DNA of 64,000 nt, from NCBI RefSeq assembly GCF_022458985.1, contig NC_061782.1, positions 9,937,672 through 10,001,671 of the forward strand, in the 5' to 3' direction. Shown here piece by piece: positions 49,899-60,084 of the stretch; the first letter of the stretch is position 1; every line of letters starts with the position of its first letter. The stretch comes from Mugil cephalus. Taxonomy: Eukaryota > Chordata > Actinopteri > Mugiliformes > Mugilidae. Position numbers and translations under genes: made by a program. The notes under the pieces are model-generated. The model saw only the letters and a list, made by a program, of their open reading frames with translations. It was not told the DNA's origin and searched no databases.

Positions 49899-50527
49899 TT
49901 GGTCAAAGAACAAGAAAGAGCGAGACCCTTTTTTTTTTTTTTTTCTTTCCCCACCGCCGGGATGAAAAGAATACCTGCCTATGAATATATGAATATGCAC
50001 ACCCTGGCACCAATCATGAACCCACAGAGCGTTTTTGGTTGCTCCACATGTGCTGTTTTACCTCTGCCTCATCTCCCCGGTCACTGGCCCATGATCAGCC
50101 ACTGTAGCTACACGGCCACCATAACCCATTTCCACACAGGCCATCCTACTGCTAGCCTGATTCAGCTTGAATCCTCCAAAGCAATGTTGCATCTGCAAGA
50201 TGTGAAACCAATTTGAGAGTACCAAGGCGTAAAATGGGTGTAAAGTCATCTGTCAGATGTGGTGTTGACTGTCTTCAAATCCTGAAAGTGACTTGTATAT
50301 AAATAACAGTGCTTTGGGACTAAAAAAAAAAAATAATAAAATAAATCCATGTATTCAGCACACTAAAGGATGCACAATAACACGAACGCTAACGTGGGAT
50401 TTCCCAAGTTTCAGTAGCAGCATGAAAGTGCATGATATAACACCATCTCACCTCATGGCTCCATTGTCATTCCGTGTGTGCGGTGAATGACGGGCAGCGC
50501 CGACCTTACCTGCAGCCCCTCCAGACT

Positions 50528-50529
50528 AC

Positions 50530-50561
<32 letters not shown>

Positions 50562-50593
50562 GCACACACACTCACACACACACATACACACAC
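50528..50593. repeat. (AC)n-rich microsatellite in the unc5b 3' UTR
   Basis: About thirty AC units with a few interruptions (AA, CGC, CTC, CATA). Confidence 0.92.
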
Positions 50594-52426
50594 GGACAAA
50601 GTGGTCATTAATTGCCTATGAATCACACAGACGGGGCGAGGATTTCTTGACTAACCGCTTTAAGGACCGAACCCGCGAGGTTTGAGTCATATCACTTTGG
50701 TCTGAAAAAAAAAAGGAAAAGAAAAGAAAAAAAAGCTGCCTCTTCTTTTTTCATGGTGGGAGGGTGAACTGCAGTCGCGTTTCTTTCAGAAATTGGCGGA
50801 CGACGAGACTGACTCCTTATATTGTACCAACAAATGCCTCAAAGCCTTGGCATATCATTCCGACTCACAGGGGTGTTTCTCTTTCATCTCTCCTTGCATT
50901 CCTCTATCGCTCCACCACACTCATATCTGCTGAGAATAAACTGCAGGAGAGCTTTCTGGTTACCCCTTAAAAGTTTCCTCTGGGGAACGCCCTTTAATTT
51001 ATTATCCATATTTGTGGATTGCTTTTTTTTTTTTTTTCCCATTGTCATTGATGTTATGATCATATAGAACCTGTTTTCATTATTTGTGCTTGTTTCGGCC
51101 CCTCATCTGCTGCGTATTGTTTTTGGTCCTAGGTGCAAGGTGGATATCTCCGTTACAGAATCTCATAACAGACCCGTGTTTGTGTTATTTTTGATAACGC
51201 GCATGGATTTCGAAATGTACGACTTAATTACAGATGGTCAAAGGTCCTGTAGGATTTACTGCATTTTGGAGGCATTTTGCTTTCACTCTAACGGGAGGCA
51301 GTTTCCACACTTCAGAGACGATTATACAACAAATTAGCCTTGCATTGAATTGACTAGGCAGCAAGGGGCTGTAACATTTACCTCAACACTAACTGAATTA
51401 TGTTGCAATCTGTTCTCTGGTCACCACTTATCTGTGCGTCCATATGTCCACACAACAGCGTTCTGTAACTGTTTCTCTTCAAGCTATTATCTTCGTCGTT
51501 ACTTAATTTCTGTTACTGAGTTTTTCTCTCCCTCAAGCAAAAAAAAAAAAAAAGAAAAAAGTGTTCATATACCACAATAACCAAAACACAGGCAGTATCC
51601 CTCCTCTTCAGCAGTGAGTCACTGTTTGTGTGAATGAAATGAATGCGTGCGTGCGTGTGTGAGTGACTGTGTGAGTGGGTATGTGTGGGCAGGTGGGTGT
51701 GCACGTAGCAGTATGTGCACATTCTTAAGATCTGTCATTTCTCTTTGTAAGTGCTATGCAAGTACAAAAGAAAAGTGAAGCATTTCGACTTCTTTTGTTT
51801 CCTGGAAGAGTAATTCTATTTTTTCAGATCAGGACACTGACAGGGTTTTAATTTTGTATCCTAAAGTGGTTTGAGAGTGGTTTCACAGTTTTTGATGATG
51901 CTAGCCTGTGTGGGAATTCTCCATCTGGATCGGAAGAGCCAGGAACCTTCTACTGATAAAGCACGCGCGGGAAAACATAACAAAGCGGTGCATCGGCTAC
52001 AAGTACAAGCTGTGACTAACTATCATGAACTTGAGCCCTGCGGGTCTTTGCTGTGAAGAAATCATCTGAAAACAACCAGTTCGGTACTTTGGATCCCTGA
52101 ACAACTGCAGGACGTTTTTCTTTTCTCGGTTCTTGTTACAGAGACTGTCGAGCAGTAGATTACAGTGTTTATTCGTCCAGATTTCTCATGTGTCTGCTGG
52201 ATCTGTGGCCATATCTCTGGATATTTTATGCTGGAGCTAGACTGGAATGGAACTTGCTCCCGTCAAAAAGGAAACTTCAGCCTTTGTTTGAGAAGTCAGA
52301 CATTTTTACAAAAAAACAAAAAAAACAAACCTAAATGGATTCAGTGACATTATTTTATCTCTGTAAAGTACCAATTGTATATAAATGTCTAGCCTTCTTA
52401 CCTGTAACTAAATATAATTTTTATGC

Positions 52427-52432
52427 AATAAA
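52427..52432 (+). terminator. unc5b: Probable unc5b polyadenylation signal AATAAA
   Basis: Canonical hexamer. A GT-rich stretch (GTGTCTGTCTGTGTGTTATG) begins about 24 nt downstream, the usual layout of a vertebrate cleavage site near 52445-52455. Confidence 0.65.
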
Positions 52433-52455
52433 TTATATTTCTTAGTTTAACAACA

Positions 52456-54350
52456 GTGTCTGTCTGTGTGTTATGGTTTTTATTGAATTAAAACTATTGT
52501 CAAACCAGGGCACTTGCAGTTTTACATAAATATCCATAAAGCTAATCATTGGAGCTTAATGCTCAGTTTGGTTGCACAGAATTACTGTTGGCATCTGTGT
52601 GTTTTTGTCAATTAGTGCACATTTTCACAGAAAATGCAGAGCTACTCAACCTGCCCCACTTTACCTCACACCTCGCTGGAAAATTCCCTTTAGGTCCATT
52701 TAGCTTTGAAAGCTTTTAACTGGCAGTCTGTCTGGTCTTCACATTAACAAGGTCTTAGAGACTCTGATAGTGGCCTTTAAGGACGTAATGGGCGTTTAGA
52801 TCGAGGGGTCTAAACTCAGTTTTTTTATGACTGGGGAATTGTTGAGGCTCTTATATCAAAACCAAATATCCCAGTGAGTCATCTGAAGTGATTGTGTGCT
52901 GCAGTATGGTCTTAATGGCAGGCAACACTTTGCACCTGTTTCATTAAATGCACTCTTAATTGAGGACAGATACACCCGCCTTTAGTGCAGGAGTTAACCG
53001 AACCTTTTATAATGTGCAAAATGGTGGTATAAAAGCTCACTGACTCCTTCTTCAACCCAGCCTCTTCACCGCCACACTTGATGATTTAAGTGAATGAAGG
53101 ACAGTGAAGATAATACTACTGAGGCCATACTGCAGGCCCATGTGCACGCACGCACATAGCATTAGTAAGGCTGTTCATCTGAACAGAAATGAAAATTCTT
53201 CAGGTGTATTTAATGAGCCATTTTAAACCCATACCTAAAAAATAAGAGGATGACTGAGAACCCTTGAAAACAATGCGATTGCTGCTTGGTGTTTGGCTAT
53301 AGTCTGCAGATTAAGAACAAATAGGTGAGATGTGGTTTTAGGCTCACTGTATATCATTTGGACAAACTGACCCTGCTCCTTGTTGCCAGAGGAGAAACAG
53401 CTGTTTATCAACTATGAGTTGGATAGGCTCCGAATTTGGTCAGTGATTCATTTGATTGTGAGTTTAGTCGAGTGGTATCTGCTCATGGTGATCCAAGAGT
53501 CTACAGGTTTTTCCCCCCGAGCCAATAACCCCAAATCATCACCTGTTGTTCCATTTGATTGAGAAGAGAGCTTCCAGTCTTTTTATTTCTTGCAGGTGCC
53601 GTAATTGGTTTCACCTCCAACAGAGACGCAACAGCACATCAGTGATCCTACAGTGCCCTCTACTGCCTAACCCAATATACTCAGTATACTGCTCACTAGC
53701 CACTGCAGTACAGTTAAATGAAACCTGACTCTGACTTATTATTATTATTATTATTATTATTATTTTTAAATTGTCATAGAAATTAATCCGTTAAAAGAAA
53801 GTTTCTGTGTCTTTTATTGGGTCATTAAATTTAACATTTGCCGTGACCAGTAAACTAAAACACACGGCTGGCATTGTGTCATTTTCTTTTAATTGTATGG
53901 ATTCAAAGTTTGATATTAATGTTTAATACTTTGTCATCATATTTGTCATTGAAATTCAAGCATTCCCCGTAAAATGTTTGTCAATGAGTATGTGTTGACG
54001 TTTGTATTGGTTAACATCTATTTGTACATTGTTGCATGTTTGGCGTCACATTCATGAGAAATGTAAATAAATTCGGCGATTAGTTTTTGTTATTATTTTG
54101 AAGCAACTCTCGTATCTGGCATGGAATTACAGGTCTTCCGGTATGTGTGTGGAAGAGTCAGAATAAAAGCGTGGATTGCCCGAATGTTTTCCCTCGTTGA
54201 ATGATTTGCATTTGATTTTCGAAATGCTACTACCCTATTAAGTAACTATTAAGTAAATCTATTACTTGGATATTTTAGATATATTTGACAAAAATATAAG
54301 TTCAGGTTTAGTTTGATTCAGACTTAAAAAACAAAACCGCTTTAAGTGTG
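52456..54350. other. Intergenic region between unc5b and slc29a3
   Basis: About 1.9 kb, AT-rich. It contains a (TTA)n microsatellite at 53736-53763 and further AATAAA motifs near 54065 that could be extra polyadenylation signals. No ORF of note, RNA gene or identifiable transposon was found. Confidence 0.7.
53736..53763. repeat. (TTA)n microsatellite
   Basis: About nine TTA units in the intergenic region. Confidence 0.92.
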
Positions 54351-54478
54351 AAGGATCCATGCCGGAAGTTTCATTGTTGTCAGCCTACCAGGAAAAGAAG
54401 TTACTGTGAAATGGATTTCAGTGTCGGTGCAGTACTTCTGGCAACAACACAAATCGCGACGGAGTCGTAAGGCGTGAG
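54351..54478 (+). promoter_or_regulatory. slc29a3: Putative slc29a3 promoter and non-coding first exon
   Basis: An ETS-type site CCGGAAGT at 54362-54369 is followed by a CpG-containing stretch that ends in a good donor, GCGTGAG|GTAAGA at 54479. ETS (GABPA/ELK) sites at transcription starts are typical of broadly expressed genes such as lysosomal transporters. The exon has no coding potential and would be a 5' UTR exon spliced to the ATG exon about 1.1 kb downstream. Transcript evidence is needed to fix its ends. Confidence 0.5.
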
Positions 54479-55608
54479 GTAAGATGATATTTTATTTAAA
54501 TATTTAAACATTACGCACGGCTCGTGTAGGGTAGTTAAGTTGCAGGCATTTCTTCAATGCTCGGCTAGCCTGTTAGCTTGCCCAATATTGTCGGCTGATT
54601 AATACCCGCGCACAGATTAAAAAAAATAAATAAAATAAAAACAGTTGAAGACAACGACAGAGGAAGTGACAAAATTGTGCAATCAGTTTTGAAAGAGAGC
54701 AGTGGGGACAAAAACAGCTGCTAACGGCACGCTTTTTTCAGACAGACTGCTTGTGTGCAGTCTGAGGTTTGAGGTATCTTATTTGTTTTTTTCATGTGTA
54801 AGCATCATGTGAATTCTAGTTCCTCATTAGTGTCTCACATTGAGCTTTAAGGTGCTAAGTCAGCCTTCCTTTAGCCCCCCCTTAAAACAGTGATGACCTC
54901 TCATGAATCAGGGACGTAATCCCAGCAAAAGCCTGTTTTGTCGGGTTTTATTTATTTCTTTATTTCTCTCTGTGGCATTCATACACCACATCTCTCTGCA
55001 AACTCATGACTGCTCCTGCACACGTAATTCACCAGTTAAGTTTGATCATGTGGTTTTGGGGAGGAAAAAAAAAAACCCACATGTGATTTAAAAATTATAG
55101 TGATTTCTTTAACTTGCTGCAGTAAGGTAATGAGGTGTACTTAAATATAAAAAAAAAAAGAAAAATAAAGTGTGGAAAATGCAATGAGCTGCTTGCTGCC
55201 AAAACAATAATAATGCACGGGCCCATGGGACGATATGTTCCTGTGACATTCCACATCCAAATCATAAAGGGCTGACTGACAGTGTGTTTCCTTGGACTTT
55301 AAATGTGATGTGTTGATCAGCAGTTTTAAATCAGTCTTGTTTCGCTGCAGCATCAAAAAGCCTGAGACACTTGACCGATCTCCACCGGCTTCATTGCAGA
55401 GGCACCTCCAGACTATGGCTTCCCGACCAACACGGTTGTTTTTTTCCTTTGTGGACATGCACAAATAAAAGTAAGTTTCATCTGAATTTATTTAATATTT
55501 TTACTGTTTGCCAATGTGATTTTTCTCCTCATGTTTCTCTTCTTCTCCTTTACAGCTTTCCATTTTAGACTTCCTGCTTTATTGTTCCATACTGCCTCTT
55601 CCTCTCAG
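54479..55608 (+). other. slc29a3: Inferred slc29a3 5' UTR intron
   Basis: Runs from the donor at 54479 to an acceptor before the ATG exon (AG at 55607-55608, or 55554-55555). A possible optional exon at 55351-55470 lies within it. Otherwise only A and T runs are present. Confidence 0.45.
55351..55470 (+). other. slc29a3: Possible optional slc29a3 5' UTR exon
   Basis: A 120-nt segment with acceptor TTTCGCTGCAG and donor AAAA|GTAAGT. It holds an ATG followed by a 17-codon upstream ORF, so inclusion would be expected to lower translation. Only splice-site quality supports it. Confidence 0.3.
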
Positions 55609-55644
55609 TCTTTGCGTTGTGAGTATCCCGGATCCTGAGTGACA

Positions 55645-55968
55645 ATGGACAGCGCAGAGCCGGTGCAGCCCAGTCTCAACTCGGCTTATCAGCCAACCAT
55701 GTTTGGCAACCGTGACGTATCTGATGATGAGGAGAGTGACGACTGTGGTCCCTCCGAGTCTCTTCTGCCCAAACATTCCCCCGCGCCCCTGGCTGTGCGC
55801 TACAGTCCCGACGACTCATACTTTTTAGTTTACGTCATCTTTTTTCTGATGGGTATCGGCTCCCTTCTGCCCTGGAACTTCTTCATCACAGCCAAACACT
55901 ACTGGCTGTATAAACTTAGCAACAACACCCAGCGCAGCGGCAATGAAGAGCAACACTCAGACCTCATT
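55645..55968 (+). CDS. slc29a3: slc29a3 coding exon 1: cytosolic tail and TM1
   Basis: ATG at 55645 in context GACA-ATG-G; an in-frame GTG two codons upstream is not used. Encodes the acidic N-tail and TM1, and ends in phase 0 with donor CATT|GTAAGT. Confidence 0.92.
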
Positions 55969-56014
55969 GTAAGTGAGAGAACTTCTAAATTCAATTGCAG
56001 AGTGTGTGTTATGC

Positions 56015-56065
<51 letters not shown>

Positions 56066-58745
56066 ACAAGAAGATGCACATTTGTGCTATTCTACATTTT
56101 TCTGACATGAAGAACGGCACGACTGATTGTCAGGGGGCCATGTCACAGGAATCTGTTGCAGCACAGTAATGCATTCAGAAATGCTTGTTAAATTGAAAAA
56201 GAGACAGAGAAGGGTTCAAGCTGCAAGCAATGATCGGCTATTCTTTCTGTGTTCATACACACAAGCAAAAGCTGCCTGTCTACCAGAGTTGAGACAAGGT
56301 AGCCAGTTAGCCATGTTAAATATGTGAAACGGTGCCTGACCTCTGTGCAGTTCTACTTTCCTGAGATGAATGCTTTATTTTATTTGCACAAGAAATCATG
56401 GAAACCAAAAAGAAGGAAATCGTTTCATTATTTTTTGCATCTTTCTTCTCCTCTCACTTCCTTTTATTGTTTGTGAGTCATCAGTGACGGCTCGTTGATG
56501 CTGATCCTTTAACAGAAATGTTTTCTGTATCTGTCCACAGGACTACTTTGAAAGCTATCTGGCCATTGCCTCCACGGTGCCCTCGGTCCTGTGTCTGATT
56601 CTCAACTATGTCCTTGTTAACAGGTTGATTCCCCATACACGCACACACTCTCTGGATGTTTTGCTGGTACAAGGACACATTTGTCCTGTGTAGGGGCCTT
56701 GGAGGCCTAAGTTGAAGTAATCTAATTGCTGTGTGTCTCTTTACACTCTCTCTGTCCTTTGTTCAGCTCTGTTTATTATTGATGTGGATAATTAAAACCT
56801 CACTCTCTCACATTTGTTTGTTGTGCACAGACTGTGACCAAACAATTTCTGGCTTGTTCCTGCACCACAACAAGAAACATCTGTTCCATGCTTCGTGTTG
56901 ATCAATGGGTCCTTGATAAACTCCCAGCCTAAACTCATTGCTTCTCATGTGTGTACGTTGTGTTCGCAGGTTGTCTTCAAACACTCGAATCCTTTCATCC
57001 CTTATTGTGATTCTGGTGGTGTTTGTGGTGACCACGGTGCTGGTGAAGGTGGACGTGTCGGACCACAGGACGGAGTTCTTTACAGGCACCCTGATCAGCG
57101 TGGCAATCGTCAGCGGAGCCTCCAACCTCTTCTCTGGAAGTGTGTTCGGAATAAGTGGACATTTTCCCATGAGGATCTCCCAGGCCCTCATATCAGGTCT
57201 AGTTTATTTGCGCTACGTTTGATTTTGTTTTTTACAAAAATATATTTAAAGTTACACTCATCAGGCGTAACAGTATGCAGATGATGTAAATAACATTGAC
57301 CATCTTGACAACTCGGTGTTCTGTTGGGAAACTTGTGGACCTGGCATTAATGTGGGCGTTGCTTAGACATGCAGCACCCAACCAGACCAGACCAGGCACC
57401 ATCACCACATAGCAATGACATTCCTTGATGGCAGCACCCATCCCAGGCAGGGTGCAGCCTGACATAGACACAGAAAACACACAAAAACAGTTTAGGAGCA
57501 ACTCAAAAAAACATATCTTTGGGATGCACTGGAACAAGCCTGATCCACAGAGGCCCCTCCCCTCAACCCATAGGACCTTATTATTCCTCTTGTTGGAGAA
57601 TGAAGAGATAAGGAAATTAAAAAAAAAAAAACTAAACTCTATCCCTCATTTTTTTGTTGTGTTTTTGAAACATTTTGTACATTTAATGTTCCAGTGTGGT
57701 GAATGTGATTACACAGCTCAGGACCTTTATCATTCGTTTATTTCTTGTCTCAGGCCAGGCTATGGGAGGCACACTCAGTGCAATAGCGTCAATAGTGGAC
57801 CTTGCTGCGGCTGATGATGTGACAGACAGCGCTCTGGCCTATTTCCTGACAGCTGATATCTTCATTCTGCTCTGCATCGGAACATATTTGCTGTTGCCCA
57901 GGCTGGCATACTCAAGGTCAGTAGCAGGTGGTTATAAAACCTGTGATAGCATTCAACTGCATTTCATATGATTGGATACTGTGGGTTATCGGGTGTAATT
58001 CACAGTACGGTCACTAGATGGCGCCAGAGTTGCTTGTTTGTCATGAATATCTTCAAGGGCACAGCAGCACATTTTAAAAGTAGTTCAACCTGCTAATAAA
58101 TATATATATACACGCTCTCTTCTCCCTAGACACTACATGCTGGCAGCAACATGCACCGGTCCAGAAGAGCAGAGTGAAGATGGTGGTGCTTCTCACATAG
58201 TTCCACCCCTGCACCCCATCCTAAAGAAGATATGGGTACTTGGCCTGAGTGTCTTCTACGTCTTCTTTATTTCCATCATGGTGTTCCCTGCTTTATCCTC
58301 AGGGATCCAGTCTGTTGACAAGGACAGTGGCAGCCCCTGGACAAACACTTACTTCGTACCCTTCACCAGTTTCCTCCTGTACAACGTAGCAGACTTCTGT
58401 GGTAGACAGGCCACAGCCTGGCTGCAGGTTCCCGGTCCCACGAGTCGAGTCCTACCGGCGCTGGTGCTGTGTCGCACCGTCATGGTGCCACTACTCATGT
58501 TCTGCAATTACCAGCCAAGGGGCCACATCCAAACAGTACTGTTCAACCACGACGTGTACCCTGTGATCTTTAACTGCCTGCTCGGTCTCTCCAATGGCTA
58601 CCTGGGCACGTTGCCCATGATCTATGGCCCTAAGGTGGTACCTCGGGAGCTGGCAGAGGCTACAGGAGTGGTCATGTCTTTCTTTCTCACATTGGGACTA
58701 GCTATTGGATCTGCATTCTCTGTGCTTCTTGTGCACTGTATCTGA
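55645..58745 (+). CDS. slc29a3: slc29a3, equilibrative nucleoside transporter 3 (5 coding exons, 470 aa)
   Basis: ENT3 exports nucleosides, produced by nucleic acid breakdown, across lysosomal and probably mitochondrial membranes. Exons 55645-55968, 56541-56623, 56970-57196, 57754-57916 and 58130-58745 join in frame to 1413 nt; human ENT3 is 475 aa. The N-terminus (1-50) is acidic (DDEESDD at 27-33) with a dileucine at 40-41, like the lysosomal targeting tail of ENT3, though the [DE]xxxLL spacing is not exact. Then come TM1 with [18 protein letters not shown] (family signature), [16 protein letters not shown], and the C-terminal half with NVADFCGRQ and [18 protein letters not shown]. Eleven membrane spans are expected. 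The acidic long N-tail and the neighbours favour ENT3 over ENT1, ENT2 and ENT4. Confidence 0.95.
55969..56540 (+). other. slc29a3: slc29a3 intron 1, with (TG)24
   Basis: A 572-bp intron; its main feature is a perfect (TG)24 tract at 56017-56064, 49 nt after the donor. Confidence 0.9.
56017..56064. repeat. (TG)24 microsatellite
   Basis: Twenty-four uninterrupted TG units, the longest perfect TG tract in the window. Confidence 0.96.
56541..56623 (+). CDS. slc29a3: slc29a3 coding exon 2: TM2 region
   Basis: Encodes [20 protein letters not shown], matching the mammalian YFESYLAVASTVPS segment; phase 0 to 2, donor AACAG|GTTGAT. Confidence 0.93.
56624..56969 (+). other. slc29a3: slc29a3 intron 2
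   Basis: A 346-bp intron; nothing else was recognised. Confidence 0.88.
56970..57196 (+). CDS. slc29a3: slc29a3 coding exon 3: TM3-TM5 region
   Basis: Encodes two hydrophobic segments around [15 protein letters not shown] and [19 protein letters not shown], then [11 protein letters not shown]; phase 2 to 1, donor TCAG|GTCTAG. Confidence 0.94.
57197..57753 (+). other. slc29a3: slc29a3 intron 3
   Basis: A 557-bp intron; no recognisable element. Confidence 0.88.
57754..57916 (+). CDS. slc29a3: slc29a3 coding exon 4: TM5-TM6 region
   Basis: Encodes [20 protein letters not shown] and a hydrophobic span ending LLLPRLAYS; phase 1 to 2, donor CAAG|GTCAGT. Confidence 0.94.
58011..58026 (+). promoter_or_regulatory. 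CTCF-like motif in slc29a3 intron 4
   Basis: TCACTAGATGGCGCCA contains a full match to the CTCF core CASYAGRKGGCR. It lies about 100 nt before the last slc29a3 exon, between the two lysosomal genes. Occupancy is unknown. Confidence 0.35.
58130..58745 (+). CDS. slc29a3: slc29a3 coding exon 5: cytosolic loop and TM7-TM11
   Basis: A 616-nt terminal coding exon entering in phase 2. Encodes the loop, [58 protein letters not shown] and [19 protein letters not shown], ending LLVHCI-stop (TGA 58743-58745). Confidence 0.96.
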
Positions 58746-59155
58746 TTTAAACAAACAAACAAAAAAAAAAAAAAACGTATGTTGAGGTATAGTGGAGCAA
58801 GACCGTAGAGTCTGATGAGCACCAGAACATTAAAACACCAGTAAAGCCAAATTAATGCTTTCAGTGAAAGTGCCAACAAGCCTCAACTCCTTTATACCTC
58901 TATTTAATGTTTACATTACACGATGAAGCTAGTAAATGTGGAGATGATAAAGAAGCATTACACTGTAAAATACTGATAGAAAAGCTGAGCTGATGAACAC
59001 GTGGGTCTTGTTTCTGGTGGCTGTAAGCATTTTATATTCAGTTTTGCAACACAAATACAAACTTGTAAATGTCCTAGAGGTGGTTTAAAGTGCAACCGTT
59101 TGTATTTTTCTTTAATCTTGTTACATTGATTAAACCTAATGTGTGGAGGGAGAAA
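58746..59155 (+). other. slc29a3: slc29a3 3' UTR (inferred)
   Basis: Runs from the stop to an ATTAAA hexamer at 59129-59134 followed by GT-rich sequence. A further ATTAAA near 59232 is possible. The ends are inferred. Confidence 0.5.
59129..59134 (+). terminator. slc29a3: Possible slc29a3 polyadenylation signal ATTAAA
   Basis: The common variant hexamer, followed by GTGTGGAGG and later TTGGTGTATGTTG, which are GT-rich downstream elements. Confidence 0.45.
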
Positions 59156-59344
59156 TTAATCTTGGGACTTGGTGTATGTTGTAATGTTTTAAGAACAGTT
59201 AAAATTTAAGTACAGTCGTTATTTTATTATCACATTAAACATTTAAAATAAGAAAAAGTACTTTAAAAAGCCAGAAGGGTTACGTTAATGCTAAATTCAG
59301 TTTACTGCACAGGAGGAGAAACAAACAGCAACAAAAAAAGACTG

Positions 59345-60048
59345 AGTGGATTGGGATCACTTTAATTGTTAAAAAGTTTTACAGATCAGTTGACAGTTGG
59401 CCACAGGTTTAAAGCAGACATTTCAATCTGACGTATTTTCTGTCATTAGTCACACTGATTTACAAACAGTAGGAAGGTGCAAACAATTGAAGGACTCATA
59501 AAAACAAGAACACCAACATCTTCTGTCTACAGAATATAAACTTGTTCGAGGATCAGACATACTGCTAAAAGTGATGCCAGTCATCAATACACTGCATTCT
59601 CACCCGTTTTATTAAGACCAGCTCCTCCAGGGACAAGGAATCAAATCTGGCTGTGAGAGTGTGTCAATTTTATCCAAAATGTGAAACTGAATTGGTATTC
59701 TTTCACCACACCCAGCAAGCAGCACAAGTAATACAGCTCAAACTACAAAAAAGCCCAGTGGAGAAGTTTCATAACTTCTGCTCTGTGAAGAAGTAAGAGG
59801 CTGAATTGCAGGATGTTATTTAATCACTCCTCCCCTGCCCAACACGCAGACCCAACCCACCCAAAGAATATACAAACATCCGGTCCCTTTCCACCTTTCA
59901 TCGTCATTCAGAAAGTTAATTTAAACATAATTGAAGTTGTCTAATTCTATTTAAAAAAAAGAAAAACAGGACAAAACTTAAAAGTGGGAAGCAGCACTAC
60001 AGTATTTTTCTTTTAATTCCCTACAGGTCAGTATGTGGTAGTCTTCCT
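59345..60048 (-). other. psap: psap 3' UTR (inferred)
   Basis: Minus-strand sequence after the psap stop. An ATTAAA (complement of 59361-59366) followed on the minus strand by a T/GT-rich stretch supports an end near 59345. An AATAAA at the complement of 59608-59613 would give a shorter form. About 190 bp separates this end from the inferred slc29a3 end. Confidence 0.5.
59361..59366 (-). terminator. psap: Possible psap polyadenylation signal ATTAAA
   Basis: On the minus strand ATTAAA is followed within about 30 nt by a strong T-rich, GTTGCTGTTTG-type downstream element. Confidence 0.45.
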
Positions 60049-60084
60049 CTATACCCACACATGGCGTTTGCAGTGAGCCACAGC
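60049..60084 (-). CDS. psap: psap last coding exon
   Basis: Encodes [11 protein letters not shown] and stop TAG (complement of 60049-60051), the end of the saposin-A-type C-terminal domain; mammals end in CKRHVWN. Confidence 0.93.
   Translation of the reverse strand, partial: AVAHCKRHVWV

Larger units (their letters stand above)
49899..52455 (+). other. unc5b: unc5b 3' UTR (about 2.55 kb, inferred)
   Basis: Non-coding sequence from the stop codon to a polyadenylation signal at 52427. It contains an AC-rich microsatellite at 50528-50593, A and T runs, and no other gene. An A-rich stretch with AATAAA near 50335 is a possible proximal site. The end is inferred from the AATAAA plus a GT-rich stretch just downstream. 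Confidence 0.6.

Noticed and set aside
55639..55644. Alternative GTG start two codons before the slc29a3 ATG
   Set aside because: GTG starts are not expected in a vertebrate nuclear gene when a good-context ATG follows immediately and the N-terminus matches the family from there.
54351..60048. Assignment of the transporter as ENT1, ENT2 or ENT4
   Set aside because: The long acidic N-terminal tail, YFESYLA and [18 protein letters not shown] motifs, and location beside unc5b and psap fit ENT3.
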